From: Acidobacteriota bacterium
GTDB taxonomy: Bacteria; Acidobacteriota; Blastocatellia; UBA7656
Direction of reading: 5' to 3'
DNA: 64,000 bases
Assembly: GCA_038040445.1 (NCBI GenBank)
Contig: JBBPIG010000004.1
Span: 142,190 to 206,189, forward strand
Below, piece by piece: positions 9,984 through 20,400 of this stretch (its first letter is position 1; each line of letters opens with the position of its first letter). The translations under genes and the position numbers were made by a program. The notes beneath the pieces were generated by a model. That model saw only the letters and a program-made list of their open reading frames with translations. It did not search any database and was not told where the DNA came from.

Positions 9984-10046
9984 AGACGCCGCCGAGAAAG
10001 TTTAATAGAATTGAGAAGCGTCAACAACAACTAAGGAGAACTGCAA

Positions 10047-10406
10047 ATGTCGAAGCCAGTGCTTGGTTTAGTGCTCGGTGGAGTGTTGGGAGTATTTGAC
10101 GGACTGACCGCGTGGTTCACGCCGGCGGTCAGAGATCAGTTGGCGGGAATTGTAGCCGGGTCCACGATCAAGGGCTTGATCGCCGGCATCGCGATCGGCT
10201 TCTTTGCCAAAAAGTTCAACTCGCTGCTGCTGGGAATTGTCTTCGGACTCGCCGTGGGGTTCTTGCTCGCATTCCTCGTAGCGTTCCTTCAGAAGGATCA
10301 TTACTTCGAGATAATCCTTCCGGGCTCCATCCTGGGTCTGGTCGTCGGCTTCGCGACGCAGAAGTACGGCCGGCCCAGCACGCAAACGGCAAACGCTAGC
10401 CGCTAG
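10047..10406 (+). CDS. Small glycine-rich integral membrane protein
   Basis: A 119-residue protein with four hydrophobic segments (about 4-24, 38-54, 58-82 and 88-105), rich in Gly, Leu and Val and with GxxxG-like spacing. An AAGGAG site at 10034-10039 fixes the start. It follows the kinase gene by 63 bp on the same strand. No known family is recognised. Confidence 0.7.
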   Translation: MSKPVLGLVLGGVLGVFDGLTAWFTPAVRDQLAGIVAGSTIKGLIAGIAIGFFAKKFNSLLLGIVFGLAVGFLLAFLVAFLQKDHYFEIILPGSILGLVVGFATQKYGRPSTQTANASR

Positions 10407-10426
10407 CCGGGAAGTTTTTCGATTGC

Positions 10427-10999
10427 GTGCCGGCGGCGATTATTCATCATCACGAACGGAGATTCACTGTGCTTATACCGCTTATGCTGGTTCTTTTGCT
10501 GTCGGTGATAAGCTCCACTCAGGGAGACAATTCGCCCGACGTCTGGAAGCCGCTCAACTTTTTTGCCGGTTCCTGGGAAGGAACCGGCAAGGGGCAGCCC
10601 GGCAACTCTAAGATCGAACGCGAGTATCAGTACGTGCTCAACAGAAAGTTTCTTCAGGCGCGGAACAAGTCGGTTTATCCGCCACAGAAGGCAAATCCAA
10701 AGGGCGAAGTGCACGAGGATTGGGGGCTGTTTAGCTACGATCGCAACAGAGGGCAGTTCGTGCTGCGGCAATTCCACGTCGAAGGGTTCGTTAGCCACTA
10801 TGCTTCTGAACGCGAGCCTTCGGACGGAAAGACGTTGAGGTTTGTTTCCGAGAGCATCGAGAACATCGGTGCAGGGTGGAGAGCGAGGGAGACTTATCGA
10901 ATCGTCGGCGAAAATGAATTCATCGAGACCTTTGAGCTGGCCGCGCCGGGGAAGGAGTTCGAGGTCTACACGGAGAGCCACTTCAAGAGAAAGAAGTAG
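10427..10999 (+). CDS. Secreted DUF1579-like lipocalin-type protein
   Basis: A 190-residue protein with a signal peptide (charged HHHERR followed by VLIPLMLVLLLSV), then WKPLNFFAGSWEGTGKGQPG, the characteristic start of small beta-barrel DUF1579/heme-binding-barrel proteins, and the later EDWGLFSYDR and FETYRIVGENEF-like strands. The GTG at 10427 is preferred to a GTG at 10469 because only the longer form has a positively charged n-region. The ligand is unknown. Confidence 0.72.
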   Translation: MPAAIIHHHERRFTVLIPLMLVLLLSVISSTQGDNSPDVWKPLNFFAGSWEGTGKGQPGNSKIEREYQYVLNRKFLQARNKSVYPPQKANPKGEVHEDWGLFSYDRNRGQFVLRQFHVEGFVSHYASEREPSDGKTLRFVSESIENIGAGWRARETYRIVGENEFIETFELAAPGKEFEVYTESHFKRKK

Positions 11000-11039
11000 C
11001 GGCACCGAGTCCAAGTTTTTGACGACCCACAGGAGACGC

Positions 11040-11654
11040 ATGCAAGTTAATCTCAAAGCAGAACACGCACTGACCGAAGTCAAGGCGGCTACCGGCAAGA
11101 GCTGGGAGGAATGGTTTTCAGCTCTCGACAAGCGCGGAGGCATCGCGCAGGGCCGGCGAGACATCGGCACCTTCCTCTACGCCGAGTGCAAGCTTGATCC
11201 ATGGTGGTGCGCGACCATCAACGTTCAATACGAAGCCGCGCGCGGCGTGGCCGAAAAGGACGGCCGGCCGAAGGGCTACATGATTTGCGTCACGAAGACG
11301 ATCGCCGCGGCGGTCGATAAGGCTTATGAGGCGTGGGCTACGTCTGAAGGTTTGAATCAATGGTTCTCGAAGAAGAACAAGGCTGAAGTCGCCGACGGCG
11401 GGCGCTACTCGAACGACGACGGCGAAACGGGCCTCTTCAAGCGAGTCCGCAAGAACAAGGGCCTCAGATTCACGTGGGAGAATCCCTCGCATACCTCGCC
11501 AACGATCGTGGACGTGGTCTTTCAAGACAAGGGAAAAGGGGAAACCGGGGTGATGATAACCCACGATCGAATCCAGAAGCGCGAAGAAGCCGACGGGCTG
11601 AGAGAAGGATGGGGGCAGGCGCTCGACCGCTTGAAGACGTGGCTGGAGGCGTGA
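11040..11654 (+). CDS. DUF4287-SRPBCC (AHSA1-like) fusion protein
   Basis: A 204-residue protein starting at the ATG at 11040, preceded by AGGAG; a longer reading from 10842 overlaps the previous gene. The first 75 residues (GKSWEEWFSALDKRGG ... WWCATINVQYE) resemble the DUF4287 domain. From about residue 80 an AHSA1/START-like barrel follows (TIAAAVDKAYEAWATSEGLNQWFS, ending in GWGQALDRLKTWLEA). Such proteins often bind hydrophobic ligands; no specific role can be read. Confidence 0.8.
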   Translation: MQVNLKAEHALTEVKAATGKSWEEWFSALDKRGGIAQGRRDIGTFLYAECKLDPWWCATINVQYEAARGVAEKDGRPKGYMICVTKTIAAAVDKAYEAWATSEGLNQWFSKKNKAEVADGGRYSNDDGETGLFKRVRKNKGLRFTWENPSHTSPTIVDVVFQDKGKGETGVMITHDRIQKREEADGLREGWGQALDRLKTWLEA

Positions 11655-11674
11655 GAGCTTGCGCCGCCTTTGTT

Positions 11675-11697
11675 CTTTGCGGCTTTGCGACTTTGCG
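11675..11697 (+). repeat. CTTTGCGN tandem repeat
   Basis: Three consecutive CTTTGCG octamer units (CTTTGCGG, CTTTGCGA, CTTTGCG) just after the SRPBCC gene. The same CTTTGCG word recurs in the hairpin between imuB and dnaE2. Confidence 0.6.
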
Positions 11698-11800
11698 CGA
11701 ACCCCCTTCTCCCGTGAGTGAGTTGCTGTTCATCTGCTTAAGAAGATCGCCTGGGCAAGTAGCGCTCGCTATTACAGCGTCGCTTTTCAGCTTTAAGGCC

Positions 11801-11882
11801 GTAGCGTAGACTGTCCAGTCTGCGTCTTGCGCCCGATTCCATTCGGTTGGATGTAAGGCGCAGACTGGACAGTCTACGCTAC
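11801..11882. repeat. Perfect 24-bp inverted repeat with nested mini-palindrome
   Basis: Arms 11801-11824 and 11859-11882 are exact reverse complements separated by 34 bp. Each arm contains its own AGACT-GTCC-AGTCT palindrome, so it can form a branched cruciform. It ends a few bases before the ribosome site of the peroxiredoxin gene. No transposase is near; it fits a REP/BIME-like element. Confidence 0.85.
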
Positions 11883-11898
11883 ATGGGAGGAATCGACG

Positions 11899-12363
11899 AT
11901 GCTTTCAGTTGGAGAAAAAGCTCCGCCCTTCACGGTGAATGACGCTGATGGAAACAAGGTCAAGCTCTCGGACTTCAAAGGCAAGAAGGTTGTTCTTTAC
12001 TTTTACCCGAAGGACCTGACGCCCGGTTGCACGATTGAAGCTTGCGCGTTTCGAGACGATATCGGCGCGTTGAAGAAACTCGGCGCAGTGGTGCTCGGCG
12101 TCTCCGCCGACGATGAAAAATTGCATCAGAAGTTTCGCGCGAAACACGACCTGAACTTCCCACTGCTCGCCGATGTGAACCACGAGCTGTCGGAAAAGTA
12201 CGGCGCGTGGCAAGAGAAAAGCATGTACGGCAGGAAGTATTGGGGGATCGCGCGGATCACTTACATCATCGACGAGAACGGGAAGATCGCTAAGGTGTGG
12301 CCCAAGGTCAAAGCCGACGGCCACAGCCAGGAAGTTATCGAGGCGATCAAATCACTCGGGTGA
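11899..12363 (+). CDS. bcp: Thioredoxin-dependent peroxiredoxin (Bcp/PrxQ)
   Basis: A 154-residue atypical 2-Cys peroxiredoxin that reduces H2O2 and organic peroxides with thioredoxin. The peroxidatic Cys lies in [18 protein letters not shown], with the resolving Cys five residues later (TPGC-TIEA-C), the PrxQ arrangement. Length and the terminal [18 protein letters not shown] block are typical. A GGGAGG at 11884-11889 gives a good start. The long inverted repeat immediately upstream would lie in its 5' region. Confidence 0.95.
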   Translation: MLSVGEKAPPFTVNDADGNKVKLSDFKGKKVVLYFYPKDLTPGCTIEACAFRDDIGALKKLGAVVLGVSADDEKLHQKFRAKHDLNFPLLADVNHELSEKYGAWQEKSMYGRKYWGIARITYIIDENGKIAKVWPKVKADGHSQEVIEAIKSLG

Positions 12364-12709
12364 GGAACGGCTCTCGATCCCCGGAAGCAAATCCCGATCA
12401 CCTAACCAGAGGTGCGATCTTCTTCAGATCGTCGATGAAAGGGGCAAGGTCGGTCGGCCTCTCGGGAATAAGACTTCTGCTGAGCCTTGAGATTTTCGCC
12501 TGGCCACGACTCTGCAACCAATTGGCGTCCTTAATAATTGATATTATGCTTGACAGCAATACACGAACAAGCGCAGAGTTATTTTCGAAAATCTTCAGAG
12601 ATTTTCGATTCGAGGACATCCCTCGTGGGCGCCTCCGGCGATTCAAGAGCACGCTATTGAAAGAGGGACGCCGCCGAGGGACGACCTACATGCTTCTGAA
12701 GGAACCGCT
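12364..12709. other. Upstream region of imuA, 346 bp without a convincing gene
   Basis: It holds AT-rich promoter-like sequence (TATTAT, TTGACA at 12550) and ATTTTCG words at 12492-12498, 12581-12587 and 12601-12607. A short ORF ending at 12713 overlaps the imuA start by 4 bp but has no family resemblance. Confidence 0.5.
12581..12607 (+). promoter_or_regulatory. Candidate SOS operator of imuA (ATTTTCG pair, 20-bp period)
   Basis: Two identical ATTTTCG boxes start at 12581 and 12601, exactly two helical turns apart. The same box occurs with a 10-bp period in the promoters at 22398-22430 and 27418-27450, and the intervening CAGAGATTTTCG segment is also shared with the latter. The LexA role is inference. 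Confidence 0.4.
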
Positions 12710-13444
12710 TTGAAGCTCGCGTTTTCAAAAGCAGAAATCCAATCCGAGCTGGCGCAGCGTTTCGGCTCTGCGTTCAAGCTGCGGGAGAAACCGGCGGCAG
12801 AAGTGATGTCCACCGGCATCCCCGAAGTCGATCGCATTGCGGGCGGTCTCCCGCGGGGAGCCGTCACTGAAATTCTCGGTCCCGCATCATCGGGCCGCAC
12901 AAGCTTTCTTCATTCTGCGCTGGCCGCGTCCACTACTTGTCAGGAAGTATGCGCTCTGGTGGACGCCAGCGACTCGTTCGACGCCACATCGTCTGCCAAG
13001 GCCGGCGTAGACTTCCAGCAACTGCTCTGGATACGCTGCGCCTCGAACGTCGAGCACGCAATCAAAGCAACCGATCTTCTGTTGCAGAGCGGCGGCTTTG
13101 GGCTGGTAGCACTGGACCTTGGAGACATTTCTCCCCAGCAGTCTCGCCGCATTCAATTGAGCTGGTGGTTTCGTTTCCGCCGAGCGATCGAGAACACGCC
13201 GACGGCAATGCTTGTAATCAGCCGCGATCCAAACGCGCGGTCTTGCGCATCGCTTGTCTTGGAGCTGAACAGAGAAAGCGTGGAGTGGTTGCGGCCATCC
13301 GCATCGCCTGGCCTAAAAGAAGCCTTGCTTCCGACGTGTGCGAATCTCCTCGGCGGCTTTCAGCTTCACGTCCAGCGATGCAAACCGGTGTGTCTGGATG
13401 AACGAGAAGCTCGCTTTGAAGCGAAAGGTTGTTGGCTCGGTTGA
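12710..13444 (+). CDS. imuA: ImuA, RecA-like mutasome component
   Basis: A 244-residue RecA/SulA-like protein. The N-terminus has VMSTGIPEVDRIAGGLPRGAVTEILGPASSGRTS, a RecA-style P-loop in which the canonical GKT is replaced by GRT, then VDASDSFDA and LVALDLGDI strands. ImuA works with ImuB and DnaE2 in SOS translesion synthesis. The start is TTG at 12710 with GAAGGA six bases upstream; no ATG or GTG exists in the open frame before it. Unusually, it is separated from imuB-dnaE2 by several kilobases containing VapBC and LigA. Confidence 0.82.
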   Translation: MKLAFSKAEIQSELAQRFGSAFKLREKPAAEVMSTGIPEVDRIAGGLPRGAVTEILGPASSGRTSFLHSALAASTTCQEVCALVDASDSFDATSSAKAGVDFQQLLWIRCASNVEHAIKATDLLLQSGGFGLVALDLGDISPQQSRRIQLSWWFRFRRAIENTPTAMLVISRDPNARSCASLVLELNRESVEWLRPSASPGLKEALLPTCANLLGGFQLHVQRCKPVCLDEREARFEAKGCWLG

Positions 13445-13601
13445 TTCGCATATAAAAATCAACAGCTTCAGTCAAAGTCGCAAGTGCGCAATTCAATCCT
13501 GCGAGCCTCAGCATGGTTGCGCGCTCGTTCCCACTCAGCTCCTATTTGATTTCACTCGCTCAGGATCAAGATCTCAACAACTCCTTATTCTTTTCTTTCA
13601 T

Positions 13602-14012
13602 TCAAACCCACAAAACCTGCACTTCTTGCTCAACCTGTTTGAACTCGGGATCGCCGGTCACCACGTGAGCTTTTCGGTCCTTCGCCAGAGCAGCCGCGAA
13701 ACAGTCGGCATATGACATTTTGCATCTCGACTTGAAAGAAGCAGCTATTTGCGTGATGCCCCAGTCGGCGTCGATGATTTCGATCCCGAGCTCCTTTATC
13801 TCTCTCAAACAGCGTTCGGCATCAGGCTGAGAAACCTCGCGCGCGACGATATACCAAACTTCTCCGACGTTGATGACGGACATCAGCAGAGGGGTGCCTT
13901 CCTCGTGAGCATCGGCCAAGATGTCGGCTATCTTCTCGCCCGACGGTTCGTCTTCGAGGTATGCCATTACGGCCCACGAGTCCAGGACAATCGCCTTAGG
14001 CTTCTTAGGCAT
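13602..14012 (-). CDS. vapC: VapC-type PIN-domain toxin
   Basis: A 136-residue PIN domain: Asp11 in VLDSWAVMAYLEDE, Glu in INVGEVWYIVAR, then MSYADCFAAALAKDR and HVVTGDPEFKQVE, giving the acidic residues of the active site. It is an Mg-dependent RNase by family. The start overlaps by one base the stop of the AbrB-type antitoxin at 14012, so the pair is coupled. Confidence 0.9.
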   Translation of the reverse strand: MPKKPKAIVLDSWAVMAYLEDEPSGEKIADILADAHEEGTPLLMSVINVGEVWYIVAREVSQPDAERCLREIKELGIEIIDADWGITQIAASFKSRCKMSYADCFAAALAKDRKAHVVTGDPEFKQVEQEVQVLWV

Positions 14013-14242
14013 CAGAGATCCCTCTCGCGCTTCTTCTCAGCCATCAATGCTTTAAGTAGCCCTTTGCCACGATACCTCCCACGCAGCCCGTGAATGTATT
14101 CACGGGTTATTGGTTTAAGGATTATCTGTCTTGCCTCCTCGTCCACCTGTATGTGGATACGAGTTCCTTCTTTGATGCCTAGCTTTCGTCGTACTGACGA
14201 CGGGATAACAATCTGACCCTTGGAAGTCGCGGTGGTCTCCAT
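14012..14242 (-). CDS. vapB: AbrB/MazE-fold antitoxin of the VapBC pair
   Basis: A 76-residue SpoVT/AbrB swapped-hairpin protein (TSKGQIVIPSSVRRKLGIKEGTRI) followed by a basic C-terminal tail (LMAEKKRERDL) that would cap the toxin. It lies directly upstream of vapC. A GGAGA-like site precedes the ATG. It should also autoregulate the operon. Confidence 0.9.
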   Translation of the reverse strand: METTATSKGQIVIPSSVRRKLGIKEGTRIHIQVDEEARQIILKPITREYIHGLRGRYRGKGLLKALMAEKKRERDL

Positions 14243-14375
14243 GAACTTGTCTCCTCGTTTAGCCGGGTATGCTGGTTGGTTGAAATTCTAACAATGGCGA
14301 GAAAGTAAGTCAACACCATTGTGGCTTACTTAATTAGAAAAGTAGGCCGAACAATACCGCGCCCACTACACAGCG

Positions 14376-14570
14376 CTACGGGGTCCGGTTTCGGAGCTTC
14401 TCGACCGCCGCTTCGTTGATGTGCTTGTGAAGGATCGCCACCAGTTGGGAGGCTTCGACAACTGAGAGAGAAAATGCCACTGTGTTATCTCCGGCGTCGA
14501 TCGTCAGGTTTATAGCTCCGCTGCGATGGTCGATTTCAAAAGAACTCCCCTTAGCCTGAAAAGTATCCAT
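14376..14570 (-). CDS. Small hypothetical protein downstream of ligA
   Basis: A 64-residue protein (MDTFQAKGSSFEIDHRSG...) following ligA by 13 bp on the same strand. It has alternating beta-like strands followed by a helix (ASQLVAILHKHINEAAVEKL). No known family is recognised. Confidence 0.55.
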   Translation of the reverse strand: MDTFQAKGSSFEIDHRSGAINLTIDAGDNTVAFSLSVVEASQLVAILHKHINEAAVEKLRNRTP

Positions 14571-14583
14571 TTAAGTCTCCCGA

Positions 14584-16635
<2,052 letters not shown>

Positions 16636-16881
16636 CTAGTCTCGTCCGAAACCATCCATGTGTTTCTTGTTATACGAGAGATCGGGTGGTCCTCCAGAAA
16701 CACAGCCGATGAGAGTTTTGGCGAGCGCCGCGAAAGATTCGGGCGGAGGTTCCGCAGTTCGAGCGAGATAGTGCGTTAGTGCGGCACGGACTATTGCCGA
16801 TTTCGTAGTCCCCTGTTGCTTAGCTGCGGAGGTGAGCTTCGCATCGAGCGTCTTGGACAATGTCAGGGATATCGTTTTCAT
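16636..16881 (-). CDS. Ribbon-helix-helix (CopG-type) antitoxin-like protein, no toxin partner
   Basis: An 81-residue protein whose N-terminus MKTISLTLSKTLDAKLTSAAKQQGTTKSAIVRAAL is a classic RHH DNA-binding motif, followed by a tail like that of antitoxins paired with PIN toxins. The place where a toxin gene would be is taken by ligA, 33 bp downstream. It may be an orphan antitoxin or may regulate ligA transcription (inference). Confidence 0.8.
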   Translation of the reverse strand: MKTISLTLSKTLDAKLTSAAKQQGTTKSAIVRAALTHYLARTAEPPPESFAALAKTLIGCVSGGPPDLSYNKKHMDGFGRD

Positions 16882-17433
16882 GTTTGTCCTAGTAGAGCCA
16901 GAGGTTCATCGTATGACAGACTCTTAGCCTAATCAACCGGTCAATAAGAGTCCTGCGAAACTACGGCCGTTATCTCGTAGAAAGTCGGCTGGACGCGCGT
17001 CACTTGACGCGATATTTGCGATTCAAGAATTTCTCGCACCGGCGCCGGGGGGTCGTATCCTGTCGTTGTTCAGCGGATCCCTGGGCTTATCCCATAAAGC
17101 CAGTCCGTAGTACTCACCGATCATCCTGCGATAGCGAGAAAGCCATAGTCGATGTAATGCTGTGGGCCCGCCAATCGGATCTCTGAAGGGAAGAAACTAT
17201 GCACGAGGCTCATTGTGAACTGCGCTCCGCTCGGATTCACTTTCCGGCTGATCAAGAGCGAGGTTGGATATGAACGATCCACCAACTGCGTTGGTGGGAT
17301 TCGGAACCCGCGCCCAGCGCCAAGTGTCCCGTGTAGGCTGAGTATGAACGCACCACCAACTGCGTTGGTGGGATTTCACCTGAATACTCGTGTTGTCATC
17401 GACTTTTTCAACAGCCTGTTAGGGGTCTTTTGG
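16882..17433. other. 552-bp intergenic region with a pair of palindromes
   Basis: No coding signal is convincing. It holds two copies of an 8+3+8 palindrome (see 17279-17371) and an AT-rich stretch near the dnaE2 end. The left part (16890-17250) shows nothing recognisable. Confidence 0.5.
17279..17371. repeat. Twin REP-like palindromes CCACCAAC-TGC-GTTGGTGG
   Basis: Two identical 19-bp palindromes at 17279-17297 and 17353-17371, each preceded by TATGAACG and followed by GGATT. The period is 74 bp. Paired short palindromes in an intergenic gap fit REP doublets mobilised by RAYT transposases, though no such gene is present here. Confidence 0.8.
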
Positions 17434-20400
17434 TTAATGAAAATCGTGCGAAGCCGCGGCCGTCATCGCGTACGACAGCGGCTGAATGCGCCGAGCTTTG
17501 ACGTGAATCACCCCATCCTGATTCTGCAACACGCCGTCGATCAGAAGCAGCGGCTGATTCACCAACACTAAATGATTGCGGTCGAAGATATCCGGCGTAA
17601 CGATTATGTTCGAGATGCCGGTCTCGTCTTCCATGCTCAAGAACAAAAACCCTTTCGCCGTTCCGGGCCGTTGGCGAACGATGACCCACCCGGCAACCCT
17701 TACCCAAACGCCGTTGCGTATCTCGCGCAGATCAATCGCACGCTTGACACCGAGCTTGTTCAATTCGTCGCGGCGATAAGCGAGCGGATGCTTTCCTACC
17801 GTAAGCCCTGTTCCGCGAAAGTCCGCGTTCACCCGCTCTTCTATCGTCATAGGCGGAAGCGGCGATTCGGCATTCTGATCCTTCTGTTCTTTGAGCAGAG
17901 GCCCAACCGCCCGAGCCGCGCGTTCGACTTGCCAAAGCGCGCTGCGACGATGCAAGAATTGACCGTCGACCGTCGACCGCCGACCGTCTACTGCTGACCG
18001 ACCGTCGACCGTCGACCGCCGACCGTCTACTACTGACTGACCTCTGATGAAATTCAGCGCGCCAACCTCTGCGAGTTTTCTCATCTCATCCTTGCGAAGC
18101 TCGGGCACGCGGTTGTGCAGATCGTCGATGTCAACATACGAGCCCTTCGCACGTTCACGCACGAGCGCGCACGCGGCTTCTTCTCGAAGCCCTTTTACGT
18201 ATCGCATGCCAAGCCGAAGATCGGGGGCTGGGGGTCGGGGGTCGGGGGTCAGGGGTCGGGGATTGGGGGTTGGGGGTTGGGGATTGGTAGACGAATAAGA
18301 AGCTCGCTCTTCAGCAACCCAACCCCCATCCCCTGACCCCCATCCCCCATCTTCAATCGTGCATTCCCAGTCCGAACAAGTGATGTCGATGGGCTTGATC
18401 TTCAGCCCGTGCCGCTGCGCGTCCTTGATAATCGTAGCCGGGTGATAGAAACCCATCGGTTGATTGTTCAGGATCGCAGCAGTGAACGCGGCAAGATAGT
18501 GGCACTTCAAATAAGCGCTTGCGTATGCGATCAGCGCGAAGCTCGCAGCGTGCGATTCGGGGAAGCCATATAGCGCGAATGAAGTAATTGCTTGAACGAT
18601 TTTATCCTGAGTCTCGCCGGTGATTCCGTTGCGCTCCATGCCACGCCGCAGCTTGATATCGATTTCCTGCATGCGCGCTTCGGAACGCTTGAAGCCCATC
18701 GCGCGCCTGAGCTCTTCGGCTTCACCTCCGGTGAAGTTCGCGCAGATCATCGCGATGCGCAGCAACTGTTCTTGAAACAGCGGCACCCCGAGCGTGCGCT
18801 TCAACACCGGTTCAAGCGAAGGGTGCAAACACGCAGGCTCTTCCCTGCCAAGCCGCCGATTCAGATAAGGATGGACCATGTTGCCGACTATCGGGCCGGG
18901 TCGAATGATGGCCACCTGCACCACGATGTCGTAAAACTTTTGAGGCCGCAACCGCGGAAGACAAGACATCTGCGCGCGGCTTTCGACCTGGAACAAGCCA
19001 ATCGTGTCAGCCTTACACAGCGCGTCGTAGACAGCCGGGTCGTCTTGCGGAAGATGCGCCAGATCTACTTCCTCATCGTAATGATCGCGAATCAACGTCA
19101 GGCATTCTTCAATCGCAGCCATCATTCCGAGGCCCAGCAAATCGACTTTGATGATGCCCATATCGGCGCAGTCTTCTTTGTCCCACTGAACGACCACGCG
19201 GCCGGGCATTGCCGCGGGCTCGAGCGGAACAACCGAATCGAGTTGTCCCTGACAGATCACCATCCCGCCCGAGTGCTGACCCAGATGGCGCGGCAGGTCT
19301 TGCACGGCCACATAAAGCTCGAAGAATTTCTTGATGCGCGGGTCCAACAGATCGAGCCCGGCGTCGCGGAACTGACGCTCGGTTGTGTCCTTCGGATCGT
19401 GCCATTCAAAAGCGCGCACCAGACTTGAAAGCCGAGTGATCGTTTCTTCATCAAAGCCCATCGCCTTGCCAACTTCGCGCGCCGCCGAACGGCCGCGATA
19501 AGTGATGCAGTTTGCGGTCATCGCCGCGCCGTGTGTGCCGTAACGCTGATAGACGTGTTGAATCACGCGCTCACGCTGATCGCCGCTCGGCAAATCGAGG
19601 TCTATATCCGGCCATTCGCCTCGTTCTTCGGAGAGGAAGCGTTCGAACAACAGCTCCATGCCGACCGGATCGACGGCGGTTATTCCAAGCGAGTAACACA
19701 CCGCGCTGTTGGCCGCCGAGCCGCGGCCTTGAACCAGGATTCTTTGATCCCGGCAGAAGTTGATGATGTCCCAAACGATCAGAAAGTAACCCGCGAGATG
19801 AAGCTTCTCGATCAAGGCAAGCTCGCGATCGATCTGTTGAAGCGCACGCTGGTAAGTCGGCGTTCCGTTCGCGCCGGTGTAGCGCCCCCGCGCGCCTTCG
19901 CAGGTGCGCTTGCGAAGAAACGAATCCATCGTCTCGCCGGCGGGGACGGGATACTTCGGAAATTCATACCCGAGATCCTCGAGAGTGAACTCAAGCCGGG
20001 AAGAAAGCTCAACCGTATTTGCGATTGCCTGGGGCAGGTCGGCAAACAGCTTCGACATTGAAGAAGCCGTCTTTAAATAACGTTCGGAATTTCGACCGAG
20101 CAATCGCCCGGCAGCTTCAAGCTGCACATGGTTACGAACACAGGTCAACACGTCGGCAAGCTGACGGCGCGCGGCGCTGGCGTAGCACACGCCGTTGGTG
20201 GCAAGCAGCGGGAGCCTGAGCCTTCGCGCTATTTCTATCAGCGCCTGATTGCGCGATTCTTCTTCGCGATTGAAATGGCGTTGAAGCTCGGCCTGGACGT
20301 TGCCCCTCCCGAATATGTCAACAAGCCTTTCGGTTAACCTGGCCGCTTCATCAAGACCGCCGCTTCCGAGCGCGTGCGAGAGCGGCCCATCATCTCCGCC

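Noticed and set aside
12297-12713. 138-codon frame upstream of imuA
   Set aside because: It starts inside the peroxiredoxin gene, has no recognisable domain and crosses the candidate operator; only the 4-bp overlap with imuA argues for it.
17961-18038. Possible CRISPR array in the tandem repeats of dnaE2
   Set aside because: The units are directly adjacent, without unique spacers, lie in a coding frame, and no cas genes are present.
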